Numbered from the stretch's first letter, positions 52,902-61,649 are shown. The stretch: DNA of 64,000 bases from Acetoanaerobium sticklandii (GCF_000196455.1 NC_014614.1:2517501-2581500); one strand, 5' to 3'. Made by a program: numbers and translations. Notes: generated by a model from the sequence alone, not told the origin.

Positions 52902-54905
52902 ATGAGATTTGACTTATCTAAAAAAATTGCTTTATCAGTAGCTATATTGATAATTTTAGTAGCTTCAGGACTGGGTATTTCTGCTTTTAAACTTAGTTCG
53001 GATTCACTTACTTCGCAAACAGAAAAATCTCTGCTCGACACCACCGATATAAATTCAATAAGAATAAAAGATGCAGTAGCTGCTAGACTCAATCTCTTAC
53101 AGGAGCTTGCAAATAGAGCAAGAACTCAAACCATGGATATAAGCATCCAACGTGAATCATTAAAAAGTGACATTGAAAGATTAGGCTATTTGGATTTTGC
53201 TGTAGTTACGCCAGATGGCACAGCTACATATATTTTAGGTGAAAATACTGCTGATTTGAGCGATAGAGATTATGTAAAAAAAGCTCTTTCAGGTGAGGCC
53301 AATCTATCAGATGTCATTATAAGTAAAGTTACAGGAGAAGCCGTGCTTATGTATGCTGTTCCTATTAAAGTCGAAGACAAGGTAGTTGGAGCTTTGCTTG
53401 GTCGAAGAGACGGTAATGCTTTGAGCGAGCTGACGGATACAATGGGCTTCGGCGAAAACGGCTATGCTTATATTATGAATACTGACGGAACCACTGTCGC
53501 GCATCCAAATCGAGAAAATGTAATGAATCAAGTTAACCCCATAGAAGCAGCTAAAGAAAATAAAGCATTTTCATCTTTAGCAGAGCTTCTAACTAAGGTG
53601 CTTGAGGATAGCCATGGCATAGGTACCTACGAATACGAAGGGAAGACATGGTACTCTGCTTATACCGCCATCGATGGTACAAACTGGATTTTGATTCAAA
53701 ATGCAGATAAAGCTGAGGTTTTAGAAGGTCTTTCTGCTCTTACCAAGCTTATTTTAATTACAACATTTTTTTGCTTATTGCTAGGAGTAGTTTTCGCTTT
53801 TCTTCTTGGAAAATCTATTGCTAAGCCTATAAAAGGATTGTCTGAGGATATACTAAAAATCTCAAACTACGATTTATCAATTAACGATACTAGCAATATA
53901 AATAAATATATTAAAAATACAGATGAGGTAGGAATAATAGCAAGTTCGCTTTCAGAAATGCAGAAAAATTTAATTGATTTAATTCAAAATATAAATGAAA
54001 GTGCACAAAATGTTGCATCTTCATCAGAAGAGCTAACCGCCACAAGTCAGCAATCTGCAACTGCCGCAGAAGAGGTTGCTAGAACTATAGAGGAGATTGC
54101 GAACGGTGCTAGCGACCAAGCTAGCGAGACAGAAAAAGGCGCTTACAATGTAGATGAACTTGGCAATCTAATAAACAGTGATATATCTCTAATAGAGAAT
54201 TTGAATCAATCTGCCCAAACTGTAGAAGCTCTTAAGAATCAAGGATTTGAAGTTCTGTCAGAGCTTACTGAAAAAACCAACTCAGTATCTTTATCTGCTA
54301 AAGAAATACAAGAGGTCATCAACACCACGAATACAAATGCTCAGAGTATATCAGCTGCAAGTGAGATGATTCAAAACATTGCAGATCAAACTAATCTACT
54401 CGCTCTTAACGCTGCTATTGAAGCTGCAAGAGCTGGAGAAGCCGGAAGAGGCTTTGCAGTAGTTGCTGATGAAATAAGAAAATTAGCAGAGCAATCTACT
54501 AACTTTACTTCTGAGATTTCTAACATTATAAATTCTCTTACAAGCCAAACGGATTTTGCCGTATCAAAAATTCAAGAAGTCGGTCACATAGTTGATATGC
54601 AAAATGAAAGTCTTCAAAAAACCAATACTCAATTTGATGGCATAGCAAAAGCAATAGACAATGTCAAAACTATAGTTGACCATCTCAATAAATCAAGTGC
54701 CACAATGAATGTGAAAAAAGACCAGATAATTGCAATCATTGAAAATTTATCTGCAATATCTGAGGAAAATGCTGCCTCTACACAGGAAGCCTCTGCCTCT
54801 GTAGAAGAACAAACCGCTGCTATGGAGCAGATTGCTGATGCTAGCGAATCTTTAGCAAAGCTTGCTCAGCAGATGCAAGAAAGTATCTCTATATTTAAAT
54901 ATTAA
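52902..54905 (+). CDS. Methyl-accepting chemotaxis protein with dCache domain
   Basis: A 667-residue transmembrane chemoreceptor. Helix 1 at residues 9-29, then a dCache_1 periplasmic sensor (about residues 35-280; ATYILGENTADLSDRDYVKKALSG is a typical PAS-like segment), helix 2 (about 285-305), and HAMP. The MCP signalling domain has IADQTNLLALNAAIEAARAGEAGRGFAVVADEIRKLAEQS (about residues 495-530). The ligand is unknown. I start at ATG 52902 behind a GGGGGG run; an upstream ATG at 52875 lacks a good ribosome site. A terminator follows. Confidence 0.92.
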   Translation: MRFDLSKKIALSVAILIILVASGLGISAFKLSSDSLTSQTEKSLLDTTDINSIRIKDAVAARLNLLQELANRARTQTMDISIQRESLKSDIERLGYLDFAVVTPDGTATYILGENTADLSDRDYVKKALSGEANLSDVIISKVTGEAVLMYAVPIKVEDKVVGALLGRRDGNALSELTDTMGFGENGYAYIMNTDGTTVAHPNRENVMNQVNPIEAAKENKAFSSLAELLTKVLEDSHGIGTYEYEGKTWYSAYTAIDGTNWILIQNADKAEVLEGLSALTKLILITTFFCLLLGVVFAFLLGKSIAKPIKGLSEDILKISNYDLSINDTSNINKYIKNTDEVGIIASSLSEMQKNLIDLIQNINESAQNVASSSEELTATSQQSATAAEEVARTIEEIANGASDQASETEKGAYNVDELGNLINSDISLIENLNQSAQTVEALKNQGFEVLSELTEKTNSVSLSAKEIQEVINTTNTNAQSISAASEMIQNIADQTNLLALNAAIEAARAGEAGRGFAVVADEIRKLAEQSTNFTSEISNIINSLTSQTDFAVSKIQEVGHIVDMQNESLQKTNTQFDGIAKAIDNVKTIVDHLNKSSATMNVKKDQIIAIIENLSAISEENAASTQEASASVEEQTAAMEQIADASESLAKLAQQMQESISIFKY

Positions 54906-54937
54906 AACCTTATATTTAAATGTTGGTTCTCAATCAA

Positions 54938-54973
54938 ACCCCAAAATCCCTAAATAGGATTCGGGGTTTTTCT
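54938..54973 (+). terminator. Intrinsic terminator after chemoreceptor gene
   Basis: CCCC-aaa-ATCC and GGAT-tc-GGGG pair around CTAAATA, followed by TTTTTCTTT. It isolates the cysteine-leader transcript that follows. Confidence 0.8.
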
Positions 54974-55005
54974 TTATCCATTTTAACAATATTTTTAATT
55001 CCTAC

Positions 55006-55035
55006 TTGACAGGTATAGTATAGGTCGTTTATGAT
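55006..55035 (+). promoter_or_regulatory. Promoter of the polycysteine leader/ABC transporter transcript
   Basis: TTGACA (55006-55011), an 18-bp spacer and TATGAT (55030-55035). Transcription would start near 55042, shortly before the leader ORF. Confidence 0.75.
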
Positions 55036-55062
55036 AGAAAAAAGTTCGAAAGGAGATTGGAT

Positions 55063-55161
55063 ATGAAAGCTCAAAATTTAGTTTCACAAATTAATGCTTT
55101 TGCATGTTGCTGTTGTCAAGATATTACTAAAAAACTTGATAATAGCTTTTTGTGGTGCTGA
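55063..55161 (+). CDS. Polycysteine leader peptide (32 aa)
   Basis: This short ORF was found by reading the region before the ABC operon. A strong AAAGGAG ribosome site sits 7-12 bases before ATG 55063. The peptide has AFA-CCCC-QD in the middle (Cys codons tgt tgc tgt tgt at 55105-55116) and ends in a WC dipeptide before UGA (55159-55161). It has five Cys among 32 residues, while the three transporter proteins after it have none. That points to a regulatory leader whose translation speed reports cysteinyl-tRNA supply. I considered reading the UGA as Sec, but no need for it is seen. A secreted peptide is a less likely alternative. Confidence 0.8.
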   Translation: MKAQNLVSQINAFACCCCQDITKKLDNSFLWC

Positions 55162-55166
55162 AATAA

Positions 55167-55242
55167 GACTTTCCCTAACAATCTACTTATAATAACTTTA
55201 TTATAATTACGGGCAGTCCTAAGTGGACCTGTCCGTTTTTTT
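55167..55242 (+). promoter_or_regulatory. Putative cysteine attenuator (antiterminator segment + terminator)
   Basis: The terminator stem ACGGGCAG (55209-55216) pairs with CTGTCCGT (55229-55236), followed by seven T's. Upstream GACT-TT-CCC (55167-55175) can pair with GGG-C-AGTC (55211-55218) inside the terminator's 5' arm, giving an antiterminator. A ribosome ending at the leader stop (55161) would cover this upstream segment and let the terminator form. One stalled at the Cys codons would leave it free. The mechanism is inferred from this geometry. Confidence 0.65.
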
Positions 55243-55372
55243 ATGCAAAAAAACAAGTAATTCGTTTCTTTTCTGGCCAGAAGAACATTGCTTTAGAATA
55301 TTTCTGAAGTAAAATCTTGTTTATTAAAAATCAAAATATCATAAATAACAATAAAAATTGGAGGAATTTCAA

Positions 55373-56182
55373 ATGAAATCGAATAAATTACCATTAATAA
55401 TTATCTTAATTGCTGTGGCTTTAGGCTCAATCATGTTTTTTAGTACTAAGGATAAGTCATCAACTGCTAGTGAACCTGCTGAAGTTATAAAGGTTGGTAT
55501 GAGTGGGTCTTACAAACCTTATACCTATTTGGATGAAAAAGGTGAATTAACAGGCTTTGATGTGGATGTTTGGAAAGAAATCGGAAAAAGAACTGGACAT
55601 GAAATTGAATTTGTTACAAGCGATTTTAGCGGACTATTTGGAATGCTTGACTCCGCTAAGCTAGATACTATAGCTAATCAAATAACTGTTACGCCAGAGC
55701 GTGAACAAAAATATCTTTTCACTCGTCCTTATGTTTACTATGGAGCTCAACTCATTAGTAAGGATGATAGAAACGACATCATAGACCTTGAGTCATTAAA
55801 AGGCAAAAAAGTTGCAGTAGGTCTAGGAACAAATTACGAAACAATAATTAGAGAATTTGACAAAAACTCTGAGATAGAAATCATTACCTATGACAGTGGT
55901 TCAGGTTCATACCAAGATGTTGCCATAGGCCGCGTTGATGCAGCTATGAATGATAGATTGGCTCTTCAATCTGTAATTAACGAATCGGGGCTTCCATTAA
56001 AGCTTGCTGGTCCTCCTATCAACGAAATGCAAAATGCCTTTCCTTTTCTTAATAATGAGGAAAACAAAGAATTGGTTGCTCAAATAGACAGTGCAATTGA
56101 TAGTATGTACGAAGATGGAACTATAAAAGAAATATCTATGAAATATTTTGACATGGATATCACTGAGAAGGTGCTTAATTAA
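55373..56182 (+). CDS. Amino-acid (cystine-type) ABC transporter, substrate-binding protein
   Basis: A 269-residue SBP_bac_3 protein resembling TcyJ/YxeM-type cyst(e)ine binders (TGFDVDVWKEIGKRTG, DTIANQITVTPEREQKYLFTRPYVYYGAQLI, DRLALQSVINESGLPLKLAG). The N-terminus has a hydrophobic helix (residues 6-23) but no lipobox Cys, so it is probably held by an uncleaved anchor or is secreted. The protein contains no Cys at all. GGAGG precedes ATG 55373 (an earlier in-frame start at 55358 lies over that site). The stop overlaps the permease start (TAATG). Sulfur-compound specificity is inferred from similarity and the polycysteine leader. Confidence 0.88.
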   Translation: MKSNKLPLIIILIAVALGSIMFFSTKDKSSTASEPAEVIKVGMSGSYKPYTYLDEKGELTGFDVDVWKEIGKRTGHEIEFVTSDFSGLFGMLDSAKLDTIANQITVTPEREQKYLFTRPYVYYGAQLISKDDRNDIIDLESLKGKKVAVGLGTNYETIIREFDKNSEIEIITYDSGSGSYQDVAIGRVDAAMNDRLALQSVINESGLPLKLAGPPINEMQNAFPFLNNEENKELVAQIDSAIDSMYEDGTIKEISMKYFDMDITEKVLN

Positions 56183-56853
56183 TGAACTTTGATTTTAATA
56201 TACTTGTAAAAGCTCTAGTAGAGCTTCTTTCTGCTCTTCCTATAACACTTTCAGTTGGCTTGCTTGCCATGCTAATTGGACTAGGCTTTGGAATATTCAT
56301 AGGCATAGTAAGATATTTTAAGCTACCAGGTATAGATTTGATTTTAAGAGGGTATGTATCATTTTTTAGAGGCACTCCGCTGATGATTCAGCTTTTCCTA
56401 TTTTTCTTCGGGCTGCCTCAGCTCTTTCCTTCACTAGGAAACATCGGTGCCTTTGAAGCTTCTGTCCTGATTATGTCTATGAACTCTGCTGCATATATAG
56501 CAGAGACTACAAGAGCGGCAATATTGTCCGTAGATAAGCTCCAGCAAGATGCTGGACTCTCAGTTGGACTTACACTATGGCAGACTATGCTATACGTCCA
56601 GCTACCTCAAGCCCTTAGAGTTGCTATTCCTTCATTTGGAAATACTTTTATCGGAATTATTCAAGGAACTGCACTTACCTTCATGCTTGGGCTTAATGAT
56701 TTGATGGGGCTAGGAAAAATGAAAGCCGCTGTAAACTATAAATTTTTCGAAATATATCTGGCTGTTGGTCTTATTTACTGGGCTATCACCTTAATAATCG
56801 GCCAAGCAAATAAATATTTAGAAATCCACTATAGCAAAGGGAGGATGGCATAA
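56182..56853 (+). CDS. Amino-acid (cystine-type) ABC transporter, permease
   Basis: A 223-residue HisM/GlnP-type permease with about five helices. ITLSVGLLAMLIGLGFGIFIG lies near the N-terminus, and the EAA loop reads AAILSVDKLQQDAGLSVGLTLWQTMLYVQLPQALRVAIPSFGN. Cys is completely absent. The start overlaps the binding-protein stop by one base and its stop overlaps the ATPase start by one base, so the three are tightly coupled. It would form the channel for the amino acid with the next gene's ATPase. Confidence 0.93.
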   Translation: MNFDFNILVKALVELLSALPITLSVGLLAMLIGLGFGIFIGIVRYFKLPGIDLILRGYVSFFRGTPLMIQLFLFFFGLPQLFPSLGNIGAFEASVLIMSMNSAAYIAETTRAAILSVDKLQQDAGLSVGLTLWQTMLYVQLPQALRVAIPSFGNTFIGIIQGTALTFMLGLNDLMGLGKMKAAVNYKFFEIYLAVGLIYWAITLIIGQANKYLEIHYSKGRMA

Positions 56854-57581
56854 TGCTCAAAATAGAAGCACTAAAAAAATCATATGGCAACAATGTCATA
56901 ATCTCTGATATGAATTTTGAAATCAAAAAAGGGGAGGTAGTATCCATAATCGGGCCATCTGGCTCAGGCAAATCTACATTTTTAAAAACTATCAATCAGC
57001 TAGTTAAGCCAGATTCAGGCACCATGCACTTTAATGGCTTGATTTATGATATGTCAAACATCGATAGCTCTATTGCCTCTGACCTTAGAAAGCACATAGG
57101 CATGGTATTTCAAAATTTCGGTTTGTTTTCTCATCTCACCGCAGCTGATAATATAGCTCTAGGGCTAGAAAAAGCTCATGGCTACAGCAAAAAAGAATCT
57201 CAGAAAAAAGCTTTAGAAATGCTCTTGCTAGTTGGACTAGAGCACAAAGCTTCAGCTTATCCAAATGAGTTATCTGGGGGACAGCAGCAAAGAGTAGGAA
57301 TAGCAAGAGCCCTTTCGTCAAGCCCCGCTCTACTACTTTTTGACGAGCCTACCTCTGCACTAGATCCTGAACTAGTCAGTGAGGTTTTAGCAGTTATAAA
57401 GGCTCTTGCAGAGTCTGGAAATACTATGATAATAGTAACTCATGAGATGAGCTTTGCAAAAGAAATATCTGACAGGATAATTTTCATGGACAATGGTCAA
57501 ATAATTATGAACGACACTCCTGAAAAAGTTTTTTCTGATAATGCTCATCCTAGAGTAAAAGCCTTCACAAGTAGCTTATAG
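56853..57581 (+). CDS. Amino-acid (cystine-type) ABC transporter, ATP-binding protein
   Basis: A 242-residue GlnQ/TcyC-type ATPase. Walker A GPSGSGKST at residues 34-42, Q-loop FQNFGLFSHLT, signature LSGGQQQR near residue 141, Walker B LLLFDEPTSALDPE and switch His in VTHEMSFAKEISD. No cysteine is present. It is the last gene of the operon. Its final codons overlap the convergent XRE gene stop by six bases, so no terminator sits between them. Confidence 0.95.
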   Translation: MLKIEALKKSYGNNVIISDMNFEIKKGEVVSIIGPSGSGKSTFLKTINQLVKPDSGTMHFNGLIYDMSNIDSSIASDLRKHIGMVFQNFGLFSHLTAADNIALGLEKAHGYSKKESQKKALEMLLLVGLEHKASAYPNELSGGQQQRVGIARALSSSPALLLFDEPTSALDPELVSEVLAVIKALAESGNTMIIVTHEMSFAKEISDRIIFMDNGQIIMNDTPEKVFSDNAHPRVKAFTSSL

Positions 57582-58187
57582 TTTTTTATTGTTAAGAGTA
57601 ATGAATCCTTTCATGAGAAAAAGTATAAAAAGAAAAGTCGATAAGTAAGGCTGTCTGGTCATAGAAAAAAGAAGAATTGCTAGTATATGCATTCCTACAG
57701 ATAGCCTTCTTAATACTTTACCCATGCTTTTTGTTTTCTCAAAAAATCTAAGCCCAAGCTCCGCCGCCCCTATGCCAAATAATGAAAGCAGTAAAATGTA
57801 GTAGATGGTTTTTAGCCCAACTACCTCTTTGTAATCTATAAGATTTACAGCTCTTATATAATCTCCCTCTGGATTTCCATAAAAAGGCAGAAATATAAAG
57901 GCAATAGTAGCTAAATCGAGTAGCCCATATATCATTCCTGTTATATTTTCTACATTTTCTTTATTTTCATTTGTTGCAAGCTGTACTAGCTCATCTCCAG
58001 AAAGTAAATCATCAATTGATATCTTGAATAAAGCAGAGATATTTTTTAGCGAATCAATGCTAGGATAACCCTTGCCACTCTCCCATTTCGAAACAGCTGT
58101 CCTAGAAATGTAAAGCTGCTCTGCAAGCTGTTCCTGAGTCCAATTATTTTGTTTTCTAAGCTGCTGAAGTTTTTCTCCCAGCTCCAT
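57576..58187 (-). CDS. XRE-family HTH regulator with C-terminal membrane helices
   Basis: A 203-residue protein. Residues 1-65 are a Cro/CI-type HTH (LRKQNNWTQEQLAEQLYISRTAVSKWESGKGYPSIDSLKNIS). After a linker, about four hydrophobic segments (residues 85-200) place it in the membrane. Such HTH-membrane proteins are common in Firmicutes, with unknown signals. It is convergent with the transporter ATPase. AGGAGGAAGTCAT precedes the ATG. It may regulate neighbours, but the polycysteine leader makes another regulator for the transporter unnecessary. Confidence 0.85.
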   Translation of the reverse strand: MELGEKLQQLRKQNNWTQEQLAEQLYISRTAVSKWESGKGYPSIDSLKNISALFKISIDDLLSGDELVQLATNENKENVENITGMIYGLLDLATIAFIFLPFYGNPEGDYIRAVNLIDYKEVVGLKTIYYILLLSLFGIGAAELGLRFFEKTKSMGKVLRRLSVGMHILAILLFSMTRQPYLSTFLFILFLMKGFITLNNKKL

Positions 58188-58303
58188 ATGACTTCCTCCT
58201 AATTTATATTTAAATATGTATTCAACAAAAAAGCTTATTATGACAATCGAATATTTCTAAAGGATTTACAATAATATATCACAGTATATAGATTATTTTG
58301 TAA

Positions 58304-58331
58304 CAAAAAACCATCAGGCTCTCCTGATGGC
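58304..58331 (-). terminator. Intrinsic terminator after MFS gene
   Basis: CCATCAGG and CCTGATGG form a perfect 8-bp stem with a 4-nt loop. In the minus direction it is followed by TTTTTTG. Confidence 0.85.
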
Positions 58332-58350
58332 AATGTAAAATTCTATACTC

Positions 58351-59580
58351 CTATGCATTTTTGGGTTTTATAAAGTTTATTGTAGAAAAAATTCCTACTA
58401 AGCAAAGTGCGATAATATAGTAAAATAAGAGCTTGTAATTTCCATGGGCATCTATTAACATACCCGAAGTTATTACTCCAGTTACTGCGCCTATTCCATA
58501 TGCTGTAAACACAAGTCCATAGTTTTGACTGTAATGACCTGTTCCGTACATATTCATGGTGGATGCAGGCGCTATAGCAAGCCAGCCTCCAAGATTAAAC
58601 CAAAATATTGCAAATCCAATAATATAAACTATAAGGTTACTCTCTCCAAATAAGACCATAACAAGAGCTGCTGATATTATCAGTATATATGATAAAAGCA
58701 TAGCTTTTCTCGGAGATAATCTGTCTGTCAGCCATCCAAAAGTAGGTCTTCCCATCCCATTAAAAATGGCAAATATAGTCATGAGCATAGTCACTTTTGT
58801 TGCAGTGAGTCCTACATATTCAACCCCTATGCTAGTTGTCATTCCTACAAGCATAAGCCCTATAGTCGTCCCTATTATAAAATTTATGTAAAGCCCTTTA
58901 AAGCTTTTGTCTTTAAGCATTTCCTTCGTCGTATGTCCAGATACCTTTACTGATTTACCCTCTTCTTTAATCTGGGATGAATCTCCTAGCTCTGGATATT
59001 CAAAGAAATAGGAAAGAACAGGCAAAAATACTGCAAACCCAGCTCCCAGTATTAAAAATGCCTTAGTTAATCCAACTAGCTCGACTATAGTCCTAGCAAG
59101 AGGTGCTGTGATAAGTGGGGATAATCCAAAGCCTACAAGCACCAAGCCCACTGCAAAACCTTTTTTCTCCGGAAACCACCTTGCCACCACTGTCATAGGA
59201 ACTCCATATGCAATCCCTACTCCTGCTCCACTTATAACTCCATAAGTAAGGGTAAGCACATATATATTAGGTGCAAAGGCAGATAGTATCCAGCCGAGTG
59301 CTACTAGTAAGCTTCCAAATATCATTATATTTCTAGGATGAAATCTATCAATAAATCTCCCTGTTACAAACATAAAAAGTGAATAAAAAGCTAATGATGC
59401 CATATATGGAAGTCCACTGCTCGTAAAATCCACTTCAAAATAATTTTGTACAGCTAGTCTAAACACACTGTAAGAATAAACTGTTCCAAGCAGCATCATC
59501 AAAATAATTCCTAAAATAACATATTTCCATCTTTTACTGTTTGTGCTTTTCTTCAAGTCTAAGCTTATATTTTCTTTCAT
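58351..59580 (-). CDS. OFA-type MFS transporter (oxalate/formate antiporter family)
   Basis: A 409-residue major facilitator protein with twelve hydrophobic helices. Signatures include MLLGTVYSYSVFRLAVQNYF (helix 1), GRFIDRFHPRNIMIFG (loop 2-3) and GAGVGIAYGVPMTVVARWFPEKKGFAVGLVLVGFGLSPLITAPLA, all typical of the OFA family. Members exchange monocarboxylates or oxalate/formate; the substrate is not predictable. It follows the DUF2294 gene on the same strand, separated by a terminator, so its expression relies on read-through or an own promoter. Confidence 0.87.
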   Translation of the reverse strand: MKENISLDLKKSTNSKRWKYVILGIILMMLLGTVYSYSVFRLAVQNYFEVDFTSSGLPYMASLAFYSLFMFVTGRFIDRFHPRNIMIFGSLLVALGWILSAFAPNIYVLTLTYGVISGAGVGIAYGVPMTVVARWFPEKKGFAVGLVLVGFGLSPLITAPLARTIVELVGLTKAFLILGAGFAVFLPVLSYFFEYPELGDSSQIKEEGKSVKVSGHTTKEMLKDKSFKGLYINFIIGTTIGLMLVGMTTSIGVEYVGLTATKVTMLMTIFAIFNGMGRPTFGWLTDRLSPRKAMLLSYILIISAALVMVLFGESNLIVYIIGFAIFWFNLGGWLAIAPASTMNMYGTGHYSQNYGLVFTAYGIGAVTGVITSGMLIDAHGNYKLLFYYIIALCLVGIFSTINFIKPKNA

Positions 59581-59610
59581 AAATCTCCTACTTTCTATAA
59601 TTTTTATATT

Positions 59611-59657
59611 AAAAAGCCAACAGCAAAGCTCCCTAAAGAACTTTTGCTATTGGCTTA
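59611..59657 (-). terminator. Terminator between DUF2294 gene and MFS gene
   Basis: AAGCCAA-x-AGCAAA and TTTTGCT-x-TTGGCTT pair in a long stem. In the minus direction it is followed by TTTTTAATA. Confidence 0.75.
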
Positions 59658-59697
59658 CTCTCGACTGATTTAAAAATCTTTCAATTCGTCTTCCAAA

Positions 59698-60063
59698 TTA
59701 CAAGTTTGCAAGGTAATTATCTATATCTTGATCCACTACGATACCTATGATTTTTTCTCCTGTTTTTGTACTGACATCTGAGTACGTGCTTATTACTTCT
59801 ACATTGAGAACAGATTTTACTGCTAGTTCTAGTTCCTCTCTAGAGCTTTCAAACAAAGCCGTCCTAACTTTTTTAATTAAATCTACACCTTCCTTAGTCT
59901 GTGCAAGATTCTTTTCAGATGTGCTAAGAAACCCCTTGAGTCTTACAATAATTAAATCTTGAAAAATTATGGTTCGTATTTTTTCAGGGCCTCTGCCCAT
60001 TTGCTCAACTTCAAATTTACTTATTGCTTCGCTTATCTTCGATTCAACTTGTCCTTTTGTCAT
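59698..60063 (-). CDS. DUF2294 domain protein
   Basis: A 121-residue cytoplasmic protein. The family pattern is visible: TKGQVESKISEAISKFEVEQMGRGPEKIRTIIFQDLIIVRLKGFLSTSEKNLA, with RTALFESSREELELAVKSVLNVEVISTYSDVSTKTGEKIIGIVVD at the C-terminus. Biological role is unclear. I start at ATG 60063 behind AGGAGGG, rather than the TTG one codon before. A terminator separates it from the MFS gene downstream. Confidence 0.85.
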   Translation of the reverse strand: MTKGQVESKISEAISKFEVEQMGRGPEKIRTIIFQDLIIVRLKGFLSTSEKNLAQTKEGVDLIKKVRTALFESSREELELAVKSVLNVEVISTYSDVSTKTGEKIIGIVVDQDIDNYLANL

Positions 60064-60326
60064 CAAGCACCCTCCTAAATCAAGCGCTAGGCTTGAACCT
60101 TTTATGAAATCAGTACTCTCTTAAAGAAAGATACATTTTTATATTTTAGCATAGGATTATCCCTTGTATCAACAATATATATTTATTCATATATATATCG
60201 AAATTAATCCGTCTAATCTGTAGATTCACACCTAACAGTATATTATTAATGATGATTCACGTTTTGCTATAAATTATAACTGCCTAGAGGTATAATTAAA
60301 TTATCATCTACTTAAGGAGAACGTAA

Positions 60327-61649
60327 ATGGAAACAGTTTTTGGCCTTGTAATTACCTTTGTCATGCTAATATTTTCTATATATAAGGGAATATTCATAGG
60401 ATATCCTCTTCTTATAAGCTTTTTTATATTTGTAATAATATCGCTTCGTAAAGGCTACTCAATAACAGCTATCTCTAAAATGGCTTATGATGGCGGCAAA
60501 AAGTCCTTTGTCGTATTAAAGATTTTCATTTTAATAGGAGCAATAACTGCAGTATGGATGAGTAGTGGAACAGTTCCTTCAATCGTTTACTATGGAATCA
60601 ACCTCATAAACCCCAATTATTTTATTTTTTATGCATTTATAATAAGCAGTCTCGTTTCTTTTTTACTTGGAACTTCACTTGGTACTGTTAGCACTGTAGG
60701 ACTCGCTCTTATAGTTATGGCAAAAAGTGGCGAAGTAAATACTAATATTGCCGCTGGAGCAATAATTGCAGGAGCATACTTTGGAGATAGGTGCTCTCCT
60801 ATGTCATCTAGTGCCAATCTAATCGCTAACCTTACTGAAACAGAGCTTTTTATAAACATAAAAAACATGCTAAAAAGTGCAGTACTTCCGTTTATACTTT
60901 CATTGATCCTCTATTTTTTAGTATCACTGAGCTCTCCACTTAACACTGCGTCTGGTGGTATTGATAAGGCTATAGTAAAAAGCTTTGATATAAGTATATT
61001 GGCGCTTTTACCTTCTATTATAATCCTTGTACTATCAATATTTAGAGTCAATGTCAAAATTTCTATGTTTTTAAGCATAGCTCTTGCTGGTGTACTTAGC
61101 ATCTATATCCAAGGTTATAAAATTAATGAGGTGCTCTACTTTATACTTATGGGATTTCATTTGGACTTTGCTAATCCACTTTACCTCATAATAAAAGGTG
61201 GGGGCATAATCTCTATGCTAAGACCTGCTATAGTGGTTTTTATTTCATGTAGTCTAGCTGGAATATTTGAAGGTACTAAAACTCTTCAAAGCGTAGAAAA
61301 GCTTCTGCTAAAAGCGAACTCAAGAAGTAGCCTATTTTTATATACCACAATTGTGAGCATCCTAACTGCAGCCTTTGGTTCAAATCAATCAATTGCAGCT
61401 GTTCTTACTGCTTCACTTATGGATAAAGCATATAAGCAAAATTCAGTAGATAAATACCAAATGGCTCTTGATTTAGAAAACACTGGCATAGTGCTTTCAG
61501 CTCTCATTCCTTGGAATCTTGCTGCCTTTGTTCCAACCTCTACTATGGATGTGAGTCCCGTAGGTTTTATCACTTACGCTTTTTATTTATATCTTCTTCC
61601 TATCACTAGCTATATGATACTCAGATACAGAAAAAACTCCACCCATTAG
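60327..61649 (+). CDS. NhaC-family antiporter-like protein
   Basis: A 440-residue membrane protein with about eleven hydrophobic helices. The NhaC core is retained: FLLGTSLGTVSTVGLAL, GAIIAGAYFGDRCSPMSSSANLIANL and a C-terminal SALIPWNLAAFVPTSTM. Versus the first NhaC in the window, the second conserved motif is DRCSPMSSSAN instead of DKMSPLSDTTN, so it is a different subgroup; the substrate may not be Na+/H+. Starts at ATG 60327 behind AAGGAGAACG. Alone on its strand. Confidence 0.85.
   Translation: METVFGLVITFVMLIFSIYKGIFIGYPLLISFFIFVIISLRKGYSITAISKMAYDGGKKSFVVLKIFILIGAITAVWMSSGTVPSIVYYGINLINPNYFIFYAFIISSLVSFLLGTSLGTVSTVGLALIVMAKSGEVNTNIAAGAIIAGAYFGDRCSPMSSSANLIANLTETELFINIKNMLKSAVLPFILSLILYFLVSLSSPLNTASGGIDKAIVKSFDISILALLPSIIILVLSIFRVNVKISMFLSIALAGVLSIYIQGYKINEVLYFILMGFHLDFANPLYLIIKGGGIISMLRPAIVVFISCSLAGIFEGTKTLQSVEKLLLKANSRSSLFLYTTIVSILTAAFGSNQSIAAVLTASLMDKAYKQNSVDKYQMALDLENTGIVLSALIPWNLAAFVPTSTMDVSPVGFITYAFYLYLLPITSYMILRYRKNSTH

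Noticed and set aside
55063..55161. Polycysteine ORF as a bacteriocin or ranthipeptide (SCIFF-type) precursor
   Set aside because: There is no radical SAM maturase or export gene nearby, and the Cys are contiguous rather than spaced as in SCIFF peptides. Position before a terminator and a cystine-type importer favours a leader.
55159..55206. Reading the leader peptide's UGA as selenocysteine (TGC-TGA, another Cys-Sec pair), extending it to a TAA at 55204
   Set aside because: There is no conserved-looking extension, no hairpin with a GG loop at the right distance, and the downstream sequence takes part in the attenuator. A plain stop is the simpler reading.
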